The translations under genes were made by a program, and so were the position numbers. The notes below the pieces were generated by a model that was given only the letters and a program-made list of their open reading frames with translations, was not told the DNA's origin and did not search any database. Of a stretch of DNA of 33,362 nt, positions 7,838 to 15,715 are shown piece by piece (within the stretch, counting starts at the first letter, position 1; the number at the start of each line of letters is the position of its first letter). The DNA is taken from contig JBATQE010000009.1 in NCBI GenBank assembly GCA_049291875.1, positions 1 through 33,362 on the forward strand, read 5' to 3'. The stretch comes from CTSOIL-112 sp049291875 (lineage in GTDB: Bacteria > Pseudomonadota > Gammaproteobacteria > Burkholderiales > Burkholderiaceae).

Positions 7838-7919
7838 TACGTTTCACAAAAAGCGTTTAAAACGTTGCATACACACTTGATTAACGGACATGGATGCGTG
7901 CGCGCAAAAAGGATGTCAC

Positions 7920-9374
7920 ATGTCGATTACGGAAATGGTTGATTCAATGAAAAAAGCAGGCTTGGTTTTGAGTGGCGCGGTTGCCGGGGTATTGCTCAGT
8001 GTGGGCTTGACCGCTTATGCGGACAAACAGCAAGGCGTGGGCGCATTACCGATCGAGGACATCCAGAAATTCTCGCAGGTGATGGCGCTGATCAAAGACA
8101 ACTACGTCGATGAAGTGTCGGATCAAAAACTGATTGAAAACGCCATCTCCGGCATGGTCAAAGAATTGGATCCGCACTCCTCATACTTTGATGAAAAAGA
8201 CTTCAAAGAGCTGAAAGAAGGCATTTCCGGTAAATTCTCCGGCGTCGGCATGGAGGTTCAGCCGGGCAAAGGCGGCAGCGTCATGGTCGTGGCACCGATT
8301 GAAGACAGTCCGGCGTTCAAAGCGGGCATCCTATCGGGTGATTTGATTGTTTCGATTGATGGCAAACCCGTGAGCGAAATGCGCGGATTGACCGAAGCGG
8401 TCTCGCGCCTACGCGGTCAAGAAGGCACGGAAGTGCGCATCGCCATCATGCGCACGGGCGAGAGCAAACCGATTTTGAAAACCCTCACCCGTGCCGTGAT
8501 CAAAACCCAATCGGTCAAAGCCAAAATGGTTGAACCGGGCTACGCATGGGTTCGCATCACGCAGTTCCAAGAGCCGACATTCAAAGACTTCGTCAGCAAA
8601 CTCAAAGAAATGAGCAGCCAAGGGCAGCTCAAAGGCCTCGTACTCGATTTGCGCAATGACCCGGGCGGCTCGCTTGAAACCGCGATTGGCGTGACCTCGG
8701 CCTTTATCCCGCGCGACAAAGTGGTGGTGTCCTCGCGTGGCCTGAATTCACCGAACCGCGAATACAAATCCGTACCATCGGACTACTCCCATGCGGTTGG
8801 TGATTTTCTAACCGAATTGCCGGAAATTTACAAAAGCGTACCGATGGTCGTTTTGGTCAACGGCGGTTCCGCTTCGGCCTCTGAGATCGTTGCGGGCGCA
8901 TTGCAAGACTACAAACGCGCGACTATCATGGGTAGCCAAACTTTTGGCAAAGGCTCGGTGCAGCAAGTGATGCCGCTCGATCGCCAAGGCAAAACCGGCG
9001 TGAAACTGACTGTTGCGCGTTACTACACACCAAGTGGTACGTCTTTGCAAGCGCGTGGCGTGATTCCCGATATTTTCGTGGATGATTTTGCCGATGCGCG
9101 CACGGTTCACTACTCACGCGAGTCGGATTTACCGAACCATTTGTCCAACGACAGCGGTGTCGCCACCGATAAGAAACGCGACCTGTGGGATGAATGGGCC
9201 AAGGAGGAAGACGAGCCGAAAAAAGATCCGAATGAGCCACCATTCCGCTATGGCAGTGAAAATGACTTCCCACTGAATCAAGCGATCAAACATTTGAAAG
9301 GCGAAGCGGTGCAAGTCTCGAAAAAATTACAGGCCACTGTGAGCACTGTGGGTAAGGATGCTGCCAAACCATAA
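7920..9374 (+). CDS. ctpA: S41-family C-terminal processing protease
   Basis: This is a periplasmic or membrane-anchored serine protease that cleaves proteins at their C-terminus, used in envelope protein quality control. From ATG 7920 it has 484 residues: a signal/anchor segment (about 13-34), a PDZ domain around 105-185 that recognises the substrate tail, and the S41 catalytic core with GSASASE (nucleophile Ser319) and the general base lysine in TFGKGS (Lys344). I prefer 7920 over the in-frame ATG at 7890 because AAGGA lies 6 nt upstream and the signal segment is then near the N-terminus. The charged C-terminal tail is poorly conserved. A terminator follows at 9391. Confidence 0.92.
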   Translation: MSITEMVDSMKKAGLVLSGAVAGVLLSVGLTAYADKQQGVGALPIEDIQKFSQVMALIKDNYVDEVSDQKLIENAISGMVKELDPHSSYFDEKDFKELKEGISGKFSGVGMEVQPGKGGSVMVVAPIEDSPAFKAGILSGDLIVSIDGKPVSEMRGLTEAVSRLRGQEGTEVRIAIMRTGESKPILKTLTRAVIKTQSVKAKMVEPGYAWVRITQFQEPTFKDFVSKLKEMSSQGQLKGLVLDLRNDPGGSLETAIGVTSAFIPRDKVVVSSRGLNSPNREYKSVPSDYSHAVGDFLTELPEIYKSVPMVVLVNGGSASASEIVAGALQDYKRATIMGSQTFGKGSVQQVMPLDRQGKTGVKLTVARYYTPSGTSLQARGVIPDIFVDDFADARTVHYSRESDLPNHLSNDSGVATDKKRDLWDEWAKEEDEPKKDPNEPPFRYGSENDFPLNQAIKHLKGEAVQVSKKLQATVSTVGKDAAKP

Positions 9375-9390
9375 ACGGTTTGGGTGGAGC

Positions 9391-9422
9391 AAAAAACGGA
9401 GCGCACAGTCGCCCCGTTTTTT
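9391..9422 (+). terminator. Intrinsic terminator after ctpA
   Basis: AAAAAACGG (9391-9399) pairs with CCGTTTTTT (9414-9422), with an inner GCG/CGC pairing and a T-tract at the end. It begins 17 nt after the ctpA stop. Confidence 0.85.
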
Positions 9423-9528
9423 TATAAGTAGTGCTGCGACCAAACAAGCGAGCCAAAGTCTCGTATCAAAGGCAATGAAGAAGTTAGTTAATTGACCGCA
9501 TCCATTAAATGAAACGAAGGACAAATAA

Positions 9529-9554
9529 AAACGGAGCGATTAATCGCTCCGTTT
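9529..9554 (-). terminator. Terminator for the DUF937-OmpA gene
   Basis: AAACGGAGCGAT (9529-9540) and ATCGCTCCGTTT (9543-9554) form a perfect 12-bp palindrome around TA. On the minus strand it lies 17 nt after the stop of the 9571-10860 gene and is followed by a T-rich run, as expected of a terminator. Confidence 0.88.
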
Positions 9555-9570
9555 GATTTTCAACATTCAA

Positions 9571-10860
9571 TTACATCGCGCTGTACGAAATGCGACGGTT
9601 TTTGAATTTACCTTCTTCGGTTTTGTTGTCGCCCACCGGTTCAGTGTCGCCTTTACCGCTGGCGGTGAACATGGCGGCGGACAAGCCTTGACTCACGAAC
9701 AAGGCTTTCAGCGCATTGGCGCGCGCTTCTGACAGTTTTTGGTTGGCCGCAGGATTACCGACGTTGTCGGTGTGACCAACCACAACCAATTTCACATTGT
9801 CTTTGGCACACAGTTTCAACGCTGGAACCGCTTTTTTCAACTCAGCCACGTCACCGATTGGCAAAGCGGCGGAGCCAGAGGCGAAATTGACGACATACAG
9901 ACTCAAAGCGTTGGCTAAAGCCGGTGCGTCGCATTTGCCGGACGCTTCCAAAGCCTTGAGTGCGGCGTCATATTTGCCTTGCGCGGTGGCAATGGCGGCC
10001 TTGGCATCAAACGGCACGGCCGGAGCGGCCGGTGCTGCAGGAGGCGCTGCCGGTTGTGCCGCGGTCGGTGCTGCCGGTGGCGGTGGTGGCGGCATGTCGT
10101 GCGGTTTCGGACCGCCGCATGATCTCAATGCCCACAGCGCGATGGCACCCAATACGAGCAATGGAATCAGCCATTTGAGCAGGCCGCCGGATTTTTTGCC
10201 GGTGTCCAAAGCGGTGCTACCCACAGTGGCCGCAGCCGCAGTGGCTGCGCTACCGGCTGCGCCGAGAGAGCTGCCGAATTTGGAGGCGATGCCGCCGAAG
10301 AAACTGCCGAGCGAACCCCAGCCGAGCCATTGAGCCACTTGCGCAGGCAATGCTTTTTCGAGGTGTGGAATCTGATTGGCGAGCAGGGTGCTCAGGCCGG
10401 AGGCGTTCAGATTGCTACCCAGCACTTGGTTTTTGAGCAAGCCAAACAATGCGGGTGCGGCCAATGCGGTCAAACCTTTGACGCCACTGGAGGCTTCGGA
10501 AGGAACGCCCGCGATGTTGGCGATTTGTTCGCCCAAGCCACTGGCTTTGTCGCCGAACAAGAAACCGAGCAATTTTCCGCCTTGTGTGCCCAATGACTGT
10601 ACACCGGCCTCGCTGCTGAGCAGGCCGGATAAATTGTTCACGATATTGCTGTCGACGCTGTCGTCTTTGATGGCGTTGAGCAAGCTGTCCGCGCCTTGTG
10701 GGGTGGTCGATTTACTCAATACACCGGATAATAAGGTTGGCAACACAGCGCCCAATGCTTTTGAAGCGATACCTTCATCCAAGCCGAATAAAGAGCCGGC
10801 TTTGGAGAGCAGGATTGGGGTCAATGATGATTTGGCCAAGTCCAACAAATTTACAGACAT
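9571..10860 (-). CDS. DUF937-OmpA fusion envelope protein
   Basis: The 429-residue protein has three parts. Residues 1-185 are an Ala/Gly/Leu-rich helical region like DUF937 (YidB-like) proteins. A single transmembrane helix (about 228-246) ends in RSCGG, followed by a proline/alanine-rich linker (255-283). Residues 325-427 form an OmpA-like peptidoglycan-binding domain with VGHTDNVG, LSEARANAL and the terminal NRRISY segment. The likely topology is DUF937 in the cytosol and OmpA in the periplasm bound to peptidoglycan, since there is no N-terminal signal peptide. AAAGGG lies 6 nt before the ATG. The role is unknown; a structural or envelope-linked function is inferred from the OmpA domain only. 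Confidence 0.85.
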   Translation of the reverse strand: MSVNLLDLAKSSLTPILLSKAGSLFGLDEGIASKALGAVLPTLLSGVLSKSTTPQGADSLLNAIKDDSVDSNIVNNLSGLLSSEAGVQSLGTQGGKLLGFLFGDKASGLGEQIANIAGVPSEASSGVKGLTALAAPALFGLLKNQVLGSNLNASGLSTLLANQIPHLEKALPAQVAQWLGWGSLGSFFGGIASKFGSSLGAAGSAATAAAATVGSTALDTGKKSGGLLKWLIPLLVLGAIALWALRSCGGPKPHDMPPPPPPAAPTAAQPAAPPAAPAAPAVPFDAKAAIATAQGKYDAALKALEASGKCDAPALANALSLYVVNFASGSAALPIGDVAELKKAVPALKLCAKDNVKLVVVGHTDNVGNPAANQKLSEARANALKALFVSQGLSAAMFTASGKGDTEPVGDNKTEEGKFKNRRISYSAM

Positions 10861-11020
10861 GATTTACCCTTTCAGGAACATACGAATAACAAAAACGATC
10901 GAACGATCAACATTTCATGCGAATGATGGGCACGAATGCGTCCATAATACACATAAACTCCAATAAGTTTACAAGATGCAACTGTTTTTTTGCGTTGGTT
11001 TAACGGAATTTAAACAGATG

Positions 11021-11917
11021 TCAAATATCCTGATGCTTGTAGTGGCGAATGACATCCAGAAAATTGTGCAATACCGGATTGTCATCGCCCCGACGGTAGA
11101 GGCAGGCCAGCTCAACCGTGGGCTGTGGTTCTATGTCGATTTTGCGATACAACACATTGGGCAGCTCGACTCGGCAGGCTGATTCGGGGGTGATGCACAC
11201 GCCAAAGCCTGAGGACACCAGCGCCAGCGCAGTGACGACATCGGGCGCCTCTTGTGTGTACTGTACGTCGACGTGGTTGTCGCGCAAAAAGGCAATCACG
11301 GTGTCGGCAAAGCTGGGACGCGTGGCGTTCGGGTAGAGAATGATCGGCTCGCCTTGCAGATGTTGGCAGTGAATGCGCTCGTACTGCGCCAGTTCGCTGT
11401 TGGCGTGAATGGCGACGATCAGCGGCTCGAAGTAGACGGTTTCGACCATGATGTCTTGTTCCACCGGTAGGCGGCGGTTAAATCCGATGGTGATTTGATT
11501 GGTACGCAGCGCGTGAATTTGTTCGGCTTTGCTCATCTGGTACAGGCCGATGTTGACTTCGGGATAGCGCGTGCGAAAGGTCAGCAGCAGTTGCGGGATG
11601 TCGTTAAAAATTGCCGAGCCGAAAATACCGATGTTGAGCAGACCGACTTTGCCATCGTTGACCAAGCGCGTGCGGTTTTCGGATTCGTGTACCAGCACCA
11701 TGATTTTCTGCGCTTCTTCGAGGAATGATTTGCCGGCAACGGTCAGCGTGACGCTTTTGTTATTGCGCAGGAAAAGTTGCACGCCCAAGTGTTCTTCCAG
11801 TTGCTGAATCTGCCGCGTCAACGGTGGCTGGGTGATGAACAGCCGTTCGGCGGCGCGTGAGAAATTCAGCTCTTGCGCCAGCACCAGAAAATACTTGATC
11901 TGCCTGAGTTCCAACAT
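11021..11917 (-). CDS. LysR-type transcriptional regulator, probable regulator of the dmp operon
   Basis: The 298-residue protein has the LysR N-terminal winged helix (about 1-60): LRQIKYFLVLAQELNFSRAA, then the recognition helix with TQPPLTRQIQQLEE. The remainder is the usual effector-binding domain. The start at 11917 has AAGGAGA upstream. It is transcribed away from dmpK across a 262-bp region with GGTATT dyads, the usual layout for a LysR regulator that controls its divergent operon and itself. Pattern resembles regulators of aromatic degradation such as those answering to phenol, benzoate or muconate, but the effector cannot be read from sequence. No NtrC/DmpR-type activator is present in the window. 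Confidence 0.9.
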   Translation of the reverse strand: MLELRQIKYFLVLAQELNFSRAAERLFITQPPLTRQIQQLEEHLGVQLFLRNNKSVTLTVAGKSFLEEAQKIMVLVHESENRTRLVNDGKVGLLNIGIFGSAIFNDIPQLLLTFRTRYPEVNIGLYQMSKAEQIHALRTNQITIGFNRRLPVEQDIMVETVYFEPLIVAIHANSELAQYERIHCQHLQGEPIILYPNATRPSFADTVIAFLRDNHVDVQYTQEAPDVVTALALVSSGFGVCITPESACRVELPNVLYRKIDIEPQPTVELACLYRRGDDNPVLHNFLDVIRHYKHQDI

Positions 11918-11940
11918 GGCTTTGTCTCCTTGAGGAAATA

Positions 11941-11968
11941 CGGAAAAAGTAAAACCCTACTTTTTCCG
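11941..11968. repeat. Palindromic hairpin, copy 2 (GTA-loop-TAC core)
   Basis: CGGAAAAAGTA (11941-11951) pairs perfectly with TACTTTTTCCG (11958-11968) around AAACCC. It matches the hairpin at 132-161 in core (AAAAGTA, loop, TACTTTT) but differs in the arms with both strands changed together. It lies 23 nt upstream of the LysR start, in its 5' leader. Confidence 0.7.
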
Positions 11969-12047
11969 CGTTTCCTTGATTTTGTTGCATCTATTGTGCG
12001 GCGGCTGGCTTGCATCTACCTGAATCGGTCGGATGAGTGTTCTTATA

Positions 12048-12064
12048 AATACCTAATCGGTATT
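12048..12064. promoter_or_regulatory. LysR-type operator dyad (T-N11-A)
   Basis: AATACC-TAATC-GGTATT is a perfect interrupted palindrome containing T(12050)-N11-A(12062), the classical LysR recognition box. It lies between the divergent LysR gene and dmpK, 116 nt before the dmpK start. The binding protein is inferred from position. Confidence 0.65.
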
Positions 12065-12090
12065 GTACTATCCAAAAAATGAATTTTACA

Positions 12091-12130
12091 GGTATTGTTG
12101 AAGGGCGTATCGTCCAAGGACATCAATACC
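12091..12130. promoter_or_regulatory. Second GGTATT half-site pair upstream of dmpK
   Basis: GGTATTG (12091-12097) and its inverted copy CAATACC (12124-12130) flank 26 nt. The first is a direct repeat of GGTATTG at 12059-12065, spaced 32 bp (about three helix turns). Together with the T-N11-A dyad this gives four half-sites, suggesting secondary regulator binding near the promoter. Confidence 0.5.
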
Positions 12131-12179
12131 GATAAATACAATTCAATGGGTTGGGTATCACCCCAAATGGAGACGAACC

Positions 12180-12482
12180 ATGAACCATCCGAATACGTTT
12201 GATCCGAATCGAAAATGGGTGCGCGTTGCTGATATTCGCGCCAATGGTTTGATCAGTTTTGAGTTCTCCGTGGGTGAGCCTGAAATCTTTGTTGAGTTGA
12301 TTTTGCCCGCGTTGGCATTCATCGAATTTTGCGCACGCAACCAAGTGGTATTTTTACCGAGCGAGGATGGCGTAGCGAATGAGCCGGTTTTGCATCAGCC
12401 TGAGGGCGAAATGCACTGGCGTTTGCGGGATGTCCAACAAACTGTCAAAGCATCTTTGGAGGAGAACAAAAATGCAGATTGA
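12180..12482 (+). CDS. dmpK: Phenol hydroxylase component P0 (assembly subunit)
   Basis: DmpK-type proteins are small components needed to assemble active multicomponent phenol hydroxylase, aiding iron insertion or inhibiting prematurely; they are not catalytic. The 100-residue product begins with the family pattern KWVRVADIRANGLISFEF and has FIEFCARNQVVFLPS in the centre. GGAGA lies upstream of the ATG. It is the first gene of the meta-cleavage operon and overlaps dmpL by 11 nt, implying translational coupling. Assignment rests on sequence pattern plus exact operon position. Confidence 0.9.
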   Translation: MNHPNTFDPNRKWVRVADIRANGLISFEFSVGEPEIFVELILPALAFIEFCARNQVVFLPSEDGVANEPVLHQPEGEMHWRLRDVQQTVKASLEENKNAD

Positions 12483-13455
12483 TTTAAGAACCGTTCAGAT
12501 CAAACCTTTGCGTCAAACCTACGACCACATTGCGCGGCGTTTTGGTGACAAGCCTGCGAGCCGTTATCAAGAGGCGTCCTATGATGTGCAGGCGGTCACC
12601 AATTTTCACTATCGCCCGTATTGGGATCCTGAGCATGAGGTGTTTGACGCTTCGCGCACGAAAATCAAAATGAAGGATTGGTACAGTTTCCGTGACCCGC
12701 GCCAGTTCTACTACGGCAGCTACGTGATCGCCCGTGCGAAGATGCAGGAAACCGCCGAGGCTGATTTCGAGTTCGTAGAGACGCGCAATTTGGTGGAACG
12801 CTGGTCGGATGCGGATAAAGCGAATGTACTCGCAGTCATGGTGCCGTTGCGCCATGTCGCGTGGGGCAGCAATATGAACAACGCGGCGATGTGCGCCTAT
12901 GGTTACGGCACGATCATCACCCAGCCGTGCTTGTTTTTGGGCATGGATCAATTGGCGATTGCGCAGTACATCACGCGCATGGGCTTGTTGGTGGCCGGCC
13001 CCGAAGCGATTGAGCAGGGCAAACAGGCATGGCTGAACGATGCGGCGTGGCAAGGTTTGCGCAAATACGTTGAGGATAGCTTCGTGGTGCAAGACTGGTT
13101 CGAGCTGTTCGTTGCGCAAAACTTGGTACTCGATGGCCTGCTGTTCCCGCTGATTTATGGCGTGTACGAGCATCACATGGGAGAAAAACTGGGTACAGGT
13201 CTGTCGCTGATGGTGCGTTTCCAAAACGACTGGTACGCCGAAACCGTGAAATTCGTCGATGCGCAAATCAAAATCGCAGCGGCTGAATCCGCAGAAAACG
13301 CAGAAACGCTCAAAGCGTGGGTGCAACACTACGCCGACAGCGCGGTGCAAGCCCTGTTGCCGTTGGCGCAATTGGCGCTCGGCGATGCGGGTGCGCAGGC
13401 AGTGGCGGATGGTCGCGCACAATTGAGCGCGCGTTTACAAAAATTAGGCGTGTGA
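12472..13455 (+). CDS. dmpL: Phenol hydroxylase component P1 (oxygenase beta subunit)
   Basis: This 327-residue protein is the smaller structural subunit of the phenol hydroxylase oxygenase, paired with DmpN and DmpO in an (alpha-beta-gamma)2 complex. It belongs to the ferritin-like bacterial multicomponent monooxygenase family but lacks the diiron ligands. The conserved segment DWYSFRDPRQFYYGSYV lies at about 64-80. I take ATG 12472, preceded by GGAGGAG, rather than the open frame extending upstream to 12379, which would overlap dmpK much further and lacks a ribosome site. Confidence 0.93.
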   Translation: MQIDLRTVQIKPLRQTYDHIARRFGDKPASRYQEASYDVQAVTNFHYRPYWDPEHEVFDASRTKIKMKDWYSFRDPRQFYYGSYVIARAKMQETAEADFEFVETRNLVERWSDADKANVLAVMVPLRHVAWGSNMNNAAMCAYGYGTIITQPCLFLGMDQLAIAQYITRMGLLVAGPEAIEQGKQAWLNDAAWQGLRKYVEDSFVVQDWFELFVAQNLVLDGLLFPLIYGVYEHHMGEKLGTGLSLMVRFQNDWYAETVKFVDAQIKIAAAESAENAETLKAWVQHYADSAVQALLPLAQLALGDAGAQAVADGRAQLSARLQKLGV

Positions 13456-13483
13456 TTCGGTCACGCTGTTACAGGAGACAGAT

Positions 13484-13753
13484 ATGTCCAAAGTATTTTT
13501 AGCTTTGCAAAAAACCAATGAGACGCACGGTTTGGTCGAAGCCATTTTGGCGGACAACCCGCACGCCGAATACGAAGATCATCCCGGCATGATCAAAATC
13601 AACGCCGAAAAAAGCATGGTCGTCAAACGTGAAACGGTAGAAGAGCAACTCGGTCGCAAGTTCGATTTACAAGAGTTGCACGTGTACCTGATTACCCTGA
13701 CCGGTCATATTGACGAGACCGATGAAGAGCTCACCTTGAGCTGGAACGACTGA
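13484..13753 (+). CDS. dmpM: Phenol hydroxylase component P2 (MmoB/DmpM regulatory protein)
   Basis: DmpM is the cofactor-free effector protein that binds the oxygenase and tunes substrate access and electron transfer at the diiron site. The 89-residue product has the family's length and pattern: MSKVFLALQKTNETHGLVEA at the start, PGMIKINAEKSMVVKRE in the middle, and a tail with acidic residues. An AGGAGA ribosome site precedes the ATG. It sits 28 nt after dmpL and 15 nt before dmpN. Confidence 0.94.
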   Translation: MSKVFLALQKTNETHGLVEAILADNPHAEYEDHPGMIKINAEKSMVVKRETVEEQLGRKFDLQELHVYLITLTGHIDETDEELTLSWND

Positions 13754-13768
13754 TTTAAGGAGTAGGAA

Positions 13769-15319
13769 ATGGATGCAAAAACATCAAGCAAATTGGGTTT
13801 GAAAGAACGCTATACCTACATGACGCGCGGCTTGGCATGGGACACCACCTATCAATCAAAAGAAGCCGTCTATCCGTACGCCGAACTCGAAGGCATCAAA
13901 ATTCATGACTGGGACAAATGGGAAGACCCATTCCGCCTGACCATGGATGCGTATTGGAAATATCAGGCGGAAAAAGAGCGCAAGCTGTACGCCATCATGG
14001 ACGCCTTCAGCCAAAGCAACGGCCATCTGAGCGTATCGGATGCGCGCTATATCAATACACTCAAACTGTTTTTGAATGGCGTGTCGCCGCTCGAATACAT
14101 GGCGCACCGTGGTTTTGCGCACGCCGCGCGTAGCTTGCCCGGCGCAGGTCCGCGCGTGGCCTGCATGATGCAGGCGCTTGACGAAATCCGTCACTCGACC
14201 ACGCAGATTCACGCGATGAGCAACTACAACAAATACTACAACGGCATGCACGACTGGAATCACATGCACGACCGCGTGTGGTATTTATCCGTGCCGAAAT
14301 CCTTCTTTGAGGATGCCGTGTCCGCAGGGCCGTTCGAGTTCCTTGTGGCCATTGGCTTCTCGTTTGAATACGTGTTGACCAACTTGCTGTTCGTGCCGTT
14401 TGTCTCCGGTGCGGCGTACAACGGCGATATGGCGACCATGACCTTTGGTTTCTCGGCGCAGTCAGACGAAGCGCGTCACATGACGCTCGGTTTGGAATTG
14501 ATCAAATTCATTTTGGAACAAGACCCGGACAACGTGCCGATCGTACAAAAATGGATCGACAAATGGAACTGGCGCGGCTACCGCATGTTGACCCTCGTGG
14601 CGATGATGATGGACTACATGCTGCCGAAGCGCGTGATGAGTTGGAAAGAGGCGTGGGAAGTGTACTACGAAGAAAACGGCGGTGCGCTGTTCAAAGACCT
14701 CGCGCGCTACGGCATCCGTCCGCCGCAATGGATTGACCAGATCGAGAAGGAAAAAGACCATCTGTCGCATCAAGCATGGGCGGTGTTCTACAACTACTCT
14801 GCGGCATCGAATTTCCACGCATGGACGCCATCGAAAGAAGACATGGATTGGTTGGCCTCGAAGTATCCGGATACTTTTGATCAATATTACCGTCCGCGCT
14901 ATGAATTCTGGGCGGAAGAAGAGGCCAAGGGCAACCGTTTTTACAACAAAACTTTGCCGATGCTGTGCCAAACCTGCCAAATTCCGATGTTCTTCACCGA
15001 GCCGGGCGATCCGACCAAGCTGGCTTACCGCGAATCAGACTACAAAGGCGACAAATACCACTTCTGTTCCGACGGCTGTAAGCATATTTTTGACAATGAG
15101 CCGGAGAAATACATCCAGTCGTGGCTGCCGGTGCATCAGATTTATCAAGGCAATTGCTTTAACGAAGGTGCCGATCCGACCGCTGAAGGGTTTGATCCAT
15201 TGATGGCGGTACTGGCGTATTACAACATCAACGTGGGTCGTGATAACTTCGACTACAAAGGCTCGGAAGACGAGAAAAACTTCAACGCATGGCGCAACGC
15301 CGCCAGCAGCAACAGTTAA
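13769..15319 (+). CDS. dmpN: Phenol hydroxylase component P3 (diiron oxygenase alpha subunit)
   Basis: This is the catalytic subunit that hydroxylates phenol to catechol with O2. In the 516-residue protein the full carboxylate-bridged diiron set is visible: Glu109 (PLEY), Glu139-x2-His142 (EIRH), Glu200 (SFEY) and Glu234-x2-His237 (EARH), matching the spacing in toluene/phenol monooxygenases. Near the C-terminus CQTC and HFCSDGC form a YHS-type zinc-binding module, normal for this subunit. A ribosome site (AAGGAG) precedes the ATG. No residue needed for activity appears missing. Range of substrates (phenol, cresols, perhaps toluene or benzene) cannot be read directly. Confidence 0.97.
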   Translation: MDAKTSSKLGLKERYTYMTRGLAWDTTYQSKEAVYPYAELEGIKIHDWDKWEDPFRLTMDAYWKYQAEKERKLYAIMDAFSQSNGHLSVSDARYINTLKLFLNGVSPLEYMAHRGFAHAARSLPGAGPRVACMMQALDEIRHSTTQIHAMSNYNKYYNGMHDWNHMHDRVWYLSVPKSFFEDAVSAGPFEFLVAIGFSFEYVLTNLLFVPFVSGAAYNGDMATMTFGFSAQSDEARHMTLGLELIKFILEQDPDNVPIVQKWIDKWNWRGYRMLTLVAMMMDYMLPKRVMSWKEAWEVYYEENGGALFKDLARYGIRPPQWIDQIEKEKDHLSHQAWAVFYNYSAASNFHAWTPSKEDMDWLASKYPDTFDQYYRPRYEFWAEEEAKGNRFYNKTLPMLCQTCQIPMFFTEPGDPTKLAYRESDYKGDKYHFCSDGCKHIFDNEPEKYIQSWLPVHQIYQGNCFNEGADPTAEGFDPLMAVLAYYNINVGRDNFDYKGSEDEKNFNAWRNAASSNS

Positions 15320-15332
15320 TTGGGGGTGAGAA

Positions 15333-15683
15333 ATGAACACGAAAAAACCGTATGAATTCGCTGCGAAAGATTCGTTGGACAAATTTCCTGCGCCGTTGCT
15401 GTACATCGGCTGGGAAGATCACTTGATGTTCTGTGCGCCATTTTGCGTACCGCTGCCGCCGGATTTACCGTTCGGCGTGATGTGCGAAGGTCCGTTTAAA
15501 GACTTCTTCGGCTATCACCCGGATTTTGCTCAAGTGGACTGGAGCCAAGCCGAGTGGTTCAAATCCGGCCAGCCGTGGACGCCGGATTACAGCAAAACCT
15601 TGGCGGAAAACGGCTTGAAACACAAAGACGTGATTCGCTTTCGAACGCCTGGTTTGACCGGCATCAAGGGATCGTATAGTTAA
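15333..15683 (+). CDS. dmpO: Phenol hydroxylase component P4 (oxygenase gamma subunit)
   Basis: DmpO is the small third subunit of the oxygenase; it contacts DmpN and contributes to the stability of the hexamer. The 116-residue product shows the family's FPAPLLYIGWEDHLMFCAPFC-like N-terminal region (about 18-37), followed by PPDLPFGVM and the GYHPDFA segment. It is 13 nt after dmpN and 32 nt before dmpP. Size and order are as in the Pseudomonas dmp operon. Confidence 0.94.
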   Translation: MNTKKPYEFAAKDSLDKFPAPLLYIGWEDHLMFCAPFCVPLPPDLPFGVMCEGPFKDFFGYHPDFAQVDWSQAEWFKSGQPWTPDYSKTLAENGLKHKDVIRFRTPGLTGIKGSYS

Positions 15684-15715
15684 TTGCTAATTACACTGTT
15701 GCACGAGAGAACACT

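Noticed and set aside
10897..10908. Small palindrome GATCG-AA-CGATC in the leader of the DUF937-OmpA gene.
   Set aside because: Only 5 bp per arm with no supporting repeat; expected by chance at this length.
11999..12014. Possible sigma-54 (-24/-12) promoter, CGGCGG-N5-TTGCA, upstream of dmpK.
   Set aside because: GG and GC have the right 10-nt spacing and TTGCA matches, but the -24 box is poor (3 of 6), the LysR-type boxes lie downstream of it, and no sigma-54 activator gene is present. Kept only as a possibility.
12484..13422. Minus-strand open frame of 312 codons opposite dmpL.
   Set aside because: It lies wholly within the recognised dmpL coding region on the opposite strand, and its composition is that of an antisense shadow.
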